Shown here piece by piece: positions 59,892 to 64,000 of a stretch of DNA of 64,000 bases. The stretch is taken from NCBI RefSeq assembly GCF_008831285.2, contig NC_045141.1, forward strand, positions 13,194,106-13,258,105. Direction: 5' to 3'. The notes beneath the pieces were generated by a model. It saw only the letters and a program-made list of their open reading frames with translations. It did not search any database and had not been told where the DNA came from. This DNA is from Nymphaea colorata. Its lineage: Eukaryota; Streptophyta; Magnoliopsida; Nymphaeales; Nymphaeaceae. Within the stretch, counting starts at the first letter, position 1. The number at the start of each line of letters is the position of its first letter. A program made the translations under genes and the position numbers.

Positions 59892-60138
59892 GTGAGGAAG
59901 GACTCGTAGTCTCTCTCTCTCCCTCTCATAAGATGTAAATTCTGTGTTCGTAACAGGCAGACAGAAGGGAGCCAGGCAGTAAATTTCTACTTCTTTCGTT
60001 TGTTTTCTCGGCTTTACTAAGCGATTGCATAATCGAAGGGTCATACGTGTATACAAGAAAGAATTGATGACCCCTATGTGCATAGATCGATGTAGTGAAC
60101 CTCCGGATTTCTTTTGTCCTGATTTATTTCACTTTATT

Positions 60139-60142
<4 letters not shown>

Positions 60143-60191
<49 letters not shown>
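60143..60191. repeat. (CT)n microsatellite
   Basis: An uninterrupted CT run of about 24 units. Confidence 0.95.
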
Positions 60192-60193
<2 letters not shown>

Positions 60194-63100
60194 CTTCAAG
60201 TATTATGTTGTTTATTGTGTTCTATATTACACGATTGTTCCATCTTGATTTCTCCATATCAACTCATGTTGGATATTGAAATGGGAAAGAAAAAAGAAAG
60301 CAGGTATTTCTCCATATCCGCAGCATTATACAAGTAAAGTACTCAATTAGTATGTATGACAGTAATTCATAAAATTTGGGTCCCTCGATTTCAGTATTTG
60401 GTTGGTAGTCCAAGTCCTCCACTGTCTTGACAGTTGGTTGCTCTCCAAGTCTAAGGTCGTCCTTCTTAAGCAAAGCAAATGGTTAATTGATAGAAAAATA
60501 AAAAGTGTGAACTAGTACTATATAATGAGAATCTCTTTTTTTTTTTCGAACGGTTTTAGTTAGATAGGTGGCTGAGTGGTTTTGAAAAGCCAGAGTCACC
60601 ATTCAATTATATATCCTTGTCTTTGTTTCTCCGATTGTACGCCATGGATAATTTGCGTTCTATATTCTTGCTACTTCACAGTTCACATGCCTATTAGATT
60701 GTGATTAGATTGTGAGCGTGTGAACTTTTTCATGGAAAATTAGCCATCGTCCTCTCCCTGCGACTGCTTGTGGTTGCGTCATAGCCACCCTTGATACTGC
60801 TTGATCTGTGCGTACGATTCAATACCTTAGATTTGTTTGATTTTTGTAAGAAGTTTGGTTATGGAATCGGCTTTGTACTTGGTACATATTTTTACATATA
60901 GTACGTACTCGAGTTTATAGTGCTCTACTTTAGCTCAAGCCTAGAGCCGACTCTTGAATATGCCTCTTTTTCCTTGTTGCCTTCTACACCCAGAAATATT
61001 TCTTGCATAGCCTCTTTGATATTAAGGTTTTCAAAGTTACTCAAGCTTTCAGTTGCTCTCTTATTATAATTAAAGCCCCAGGTTCCAGTGTTTCTTGTAG
61101 TATCGGTTTTAGGAGTAAAGATCTTTTGGACCTTTCTAAAGGTTTTTCGCGTCATAGAAAATTTGATCAAAAGAAAAATTGTTTCCAAGATTTTAGAAAC
61201 TTTGGTTGTACTATCGTGTTTTTTTTCTGTGCATGTCATGGAAGCATTTTCTGTGTATGACAGTTTGTTAGTCGTCATTTGCTTTTGCAGTACTCCTCTG
61301 AAATGCGTGGTTGCATGTATCCATATGCGTATACATGTTCTCAATTTCCATTAAGCTCTTGTTCTTCAATGTCTACATAAGTCATACCTTGCAACTTTCA
61401 ATTAATTAACCAAATTGGCTCTGACATTCTTGATGGAATATTGCATTTTGTGCGAAGATCGAGTTAATTAACGTTAGGAATGAAACTCTTAGGCTTACGT
61501 TGCCGTGCATCTACTAGCTAGATGTAACACCTCATATATTTAACTCTTGAGACAGATCATAAATTAACATCCCCAAATACATAGATAATTAAGAACAGAT
61601 GTATAGGAAGTGGTAAAAAATCATGTCGGCCGGAACCTTAGTTGTATACGCGGTTATGGCATTGTTACACATTATCTAAATAAATCAATTTTTTGGGTAA
61701 AACAAGGATTTTATTATCATAACAACCCAGGCTTGCGGTTTATTTTCCAGTGAAATTAATTGCATGAATTTCATCTTGTTGCTTAAAAAATGCTTATATA
61801 ACCCCGATTTACAAGGTTTCTTGTTTGATTCTTGGTTCCTTTTCCAAACATTGAAAAACTAAATCCATTCATTTGTTTCTGTAAAAATTCCGAAAAACAA
61901 CTAGGCTTTAAAGTATGCATGTTCGAGTAACTGCAATATTGCTGATTATTGATTTTTTGTTTTTTCATATTCAATACCACGAACATGTTCACCAGGGTCC
62001 ATTTTTTAATGAGACAGGCTGTTGAATTATGTTTTTCTTCGCAAAAATTTATGATGATTTTTGCTTAGAATGTTTTAAAAGACTGCATGTGCAGATCTTA
62101 TTCATAGTGTGTTCTGATTCAATACGAGAAATGAGGTACAAGCCAAAAAATAAGTAGTCATTACGTTTGTGTGGAGATTATCTCCACATTGCAGAAGAAT
62201 TCTAAATTTTTTCCTCGTATTTGCGATGTTACACAATTGTCCTCTTTAAGGAATAGGCGCCTCATATTTCGAACCCCAAGTTAAAGATTCGATTCAGGGA
62301 CATGTCTTTGATATTATTTGTAATATTTATATAGCCCAAAATGACTTCATTAAATACATTGGAAAATACCAACCTAGTCTCATAATGTTATTCTTCTAAG
62401 CAACAAAAGAAGGAATGGATCAACATATGAGATATGATATTAGACTAGTACTTGTACGGATATCATTTTCTTTAAATTTATCATTGGATACTAAGATGAT
62501 TCCAAGATCATCCTCATATATAGGACTTGAGTAGCTTGCTCGCCAGGCTTAATAGCAGCTGGACCAGCTTAAGGAATGCAAAGAATCATGTTACATAAGA
62601 ACCTGAGCAAGCCGAGAAGCATTATAAGCACTCAACCATATTCTTGTCAGGCATATGATATTTAAACGAAATTAACCCATTCACAACCTCTGAATCAGCT
62701 TTCTACACTTGAAAAGTCCTTGCAAATTCATTTGGTTCCAAGGTCAATGTAGCATGTCATAAGAAACCGACAAGCGAATGATATCTCATTTCCTACTACA
62801 TCTAAAATGTAGATCAGATCCTACAGCAAGGACACCAAAGAGAAGCCTATTTTACTTCCAAGAAAATGTGATACATGTATATTGGCATGTCACGCAGAGC
62901 ATAATAACTTGGTATTTGCATTGCACGAGATTGTATAGTGGATCATGTAATCTCATTCTTCAAAAGAAATTAAATACGTCAACGACAGTTGTGCATAAAG
63001 AAACTATGAGGAATCAACCATCCAAGTCACATGGGTACGAGTAGGGGACGAAGTGGGTATAGGTAGAGTGAATATTAGAAAATTTAGGTATAGGGTACGG

Positions 63101-64000
63101 CAAAGTGTACATGTAACTATATACGGTATATATATAATAATCCACAAGAATTTTCAAAATTAAAAAAATGGGAGGATATATAGACTCTTGGAGGAAGGGA
63201 AATAAAAATAAAGAACAAAATCAAAATTAAAGAAAAAATTAAGTTTGAAAATATAATCTTTTAAGTTTTGAAATACATTCATGCCCATGTACCCTTGTCA
63301 CCGTACCGAGTATACTACCGGCTCAGGTACTTGGGCAGATGTCACATACCTGCTTGGCTCAGCCAACCAGTCTTACAATTTGAAGGAAGTTTGCAAGCCA
63401 AAGACACCAAAAAAGGATTATCCATCGGTGCAGATCTATTGGAAAGAAAGAAACTAACCTTCACAAATGAAACGAGCTGTTTGCCATTCAAACGAAAGAG
63501 GAGAAAGCTAGAAAGCAAGTGCAAGTCCAGTGAAAATGAAAACCCTTTACCAAGCAATCGAGACAAAAAAAAGTTTACAGCTGCCAAAACTCTATCCATA
63601 GTGCTTAATAAATCTGAATGAAACTTAATCAAACTCCATTCGAAGTCAATTGAAGTAATCATGTACAAATGGAAACCTAACCCCATTTACAGCCATTCAT
63701 GTTGACTCACAATCATAAGGAAATAATAATCGTTACGTAGAGAAGAACTAAATCCAAGAGAATCTAGAATTCCTAAATCAGATTAGGCTCTTAAAATTGA
63801 TTGAAACAAGGCTCCAAATGAACGAAGACGCCATAGAGAATTAACACTAATTTCCAATTATCTCCCAGCTCTATTTAAATTTATGCCCATAACTATAAGC
63901 TCATCAAACAGCCTCTTGAGTTGAGTCATGGTGGAGATTCCAAATGAAGTTGATGAACAAGGAATATACACAACTAATTTCAACCAATTGATGCTTAATC
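60192..64000. other. Intergenic, no gene supported
   Basis: AT-rich. About 63030-63335 contains GGGTACGAGTA, GGGTATAGG and GTACCG-type motifs in both orientations around an AT-rich centre, perhaps a degraded repeat. The plus-strand frame at 63268-63621 has a Lys-rich tail but no domain I recognise. Confidence 0.4.

Noticed and set aside
59568-60083. 171-codon minus-strand frame
   Set aside because: It runs antisense across a probable leader and CT-rich tract. Its sequence is low in hydrophobic patterning and unrecognised.
60550-60610. tRNA-like GGTGGCTGAGTGG stretch
   Set aside because: It resembles the D-arm of a Ser/Leu tRNA, but no acceptor pairing, anticodon arm or T-loop GTTCGANTCC follows.
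1-64000. CRISPR arrays, bacterial operons, ribosome binding sites, rRNA genes
   Set aside because: Nothing of the kind is visible; the window is plant nuclear DNA and the tandem repeats found lack spacer structure.

Overview
This is a repeat-rich, gene-poor stretch of a flowering-plant nuclear genome. The evidence is spliced nuclear genes with GT-AG introns, a peroxisomal malate dehydrogenase with a plant-type PTS2 leader, an LRR-XI receptor kinase, and typical angiosperm Ty3/gypsy, Ty1/copia, LINE, CACTA and PIF/Harbinger elements. I cannot name the species.

There are two apparently intact host genes. (1) A nine-exon glyoxysomal (peroxisomal) NAD-malate dehydrogenase lies on the minus strand (17301-24448). 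Every splice junction can be placed and the result is a 358-residue protein with all five key active-site residues. (2) A two-exon leucine-rich-repeat receptor-like kinase of the HAIKU2/RLK7 type lies on the plus strand (31519-34604; 967 residues). A third host gene survives only as a three-exon relic of a PDR-type ABCG transporter (about 3145-4257, minus). The two intact genes belong to unrelated processes (peroxisomal redox shuttling and peptide signalling) and show no functional link.

Layout: 1-6.3 kb is intergenic sequence with short tandem duplications and the ABCG relic. 6.31-11.73 kb is a complete but decayed chromodomain Ty3/gypsy element (minus) with a perfect 5-bp target duplication. 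11.7-17.3 kb is AT-rich intergenic sequence with a 243-bp tandem duplication. 17.3-24.4 kb is the malate dehydrogenase gene, whose 3.9-kb fifth intron holds two fold-back repeats. 26.1-28.0 kb is a 5'-truncated LINE (plus). 31.5-34.6 kb is the receptor kinase. 36.9-37.2 kb is a small AT-rich inverted-repeat element. 37.97-40.12 kb is a non-autonomous CACTA element with a GTA target duplication.

40.58-53.53 kb is a nest. An old Ty1/copia element carries a 1.2-kb PIF/Harbinger-type element in its gag (this element appears to contain a captured gene fragment). A younger 7.1-kb copia-type element sits in its 3' LTR. From 53.5 kb to the end I find no convincing gene, only microsatellites and one possible first exon.

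The most unusual object is the younger copia element (46419-53511). It contains a 1.22-kb inverted duplication of its own RT/RNase H segment placed in the 5' leader, flanking a 3-kb centre with a GC-rich block, an ACCGGTTC-motif array, gag and protease. A full-length transcript would fold into a long hairpin.
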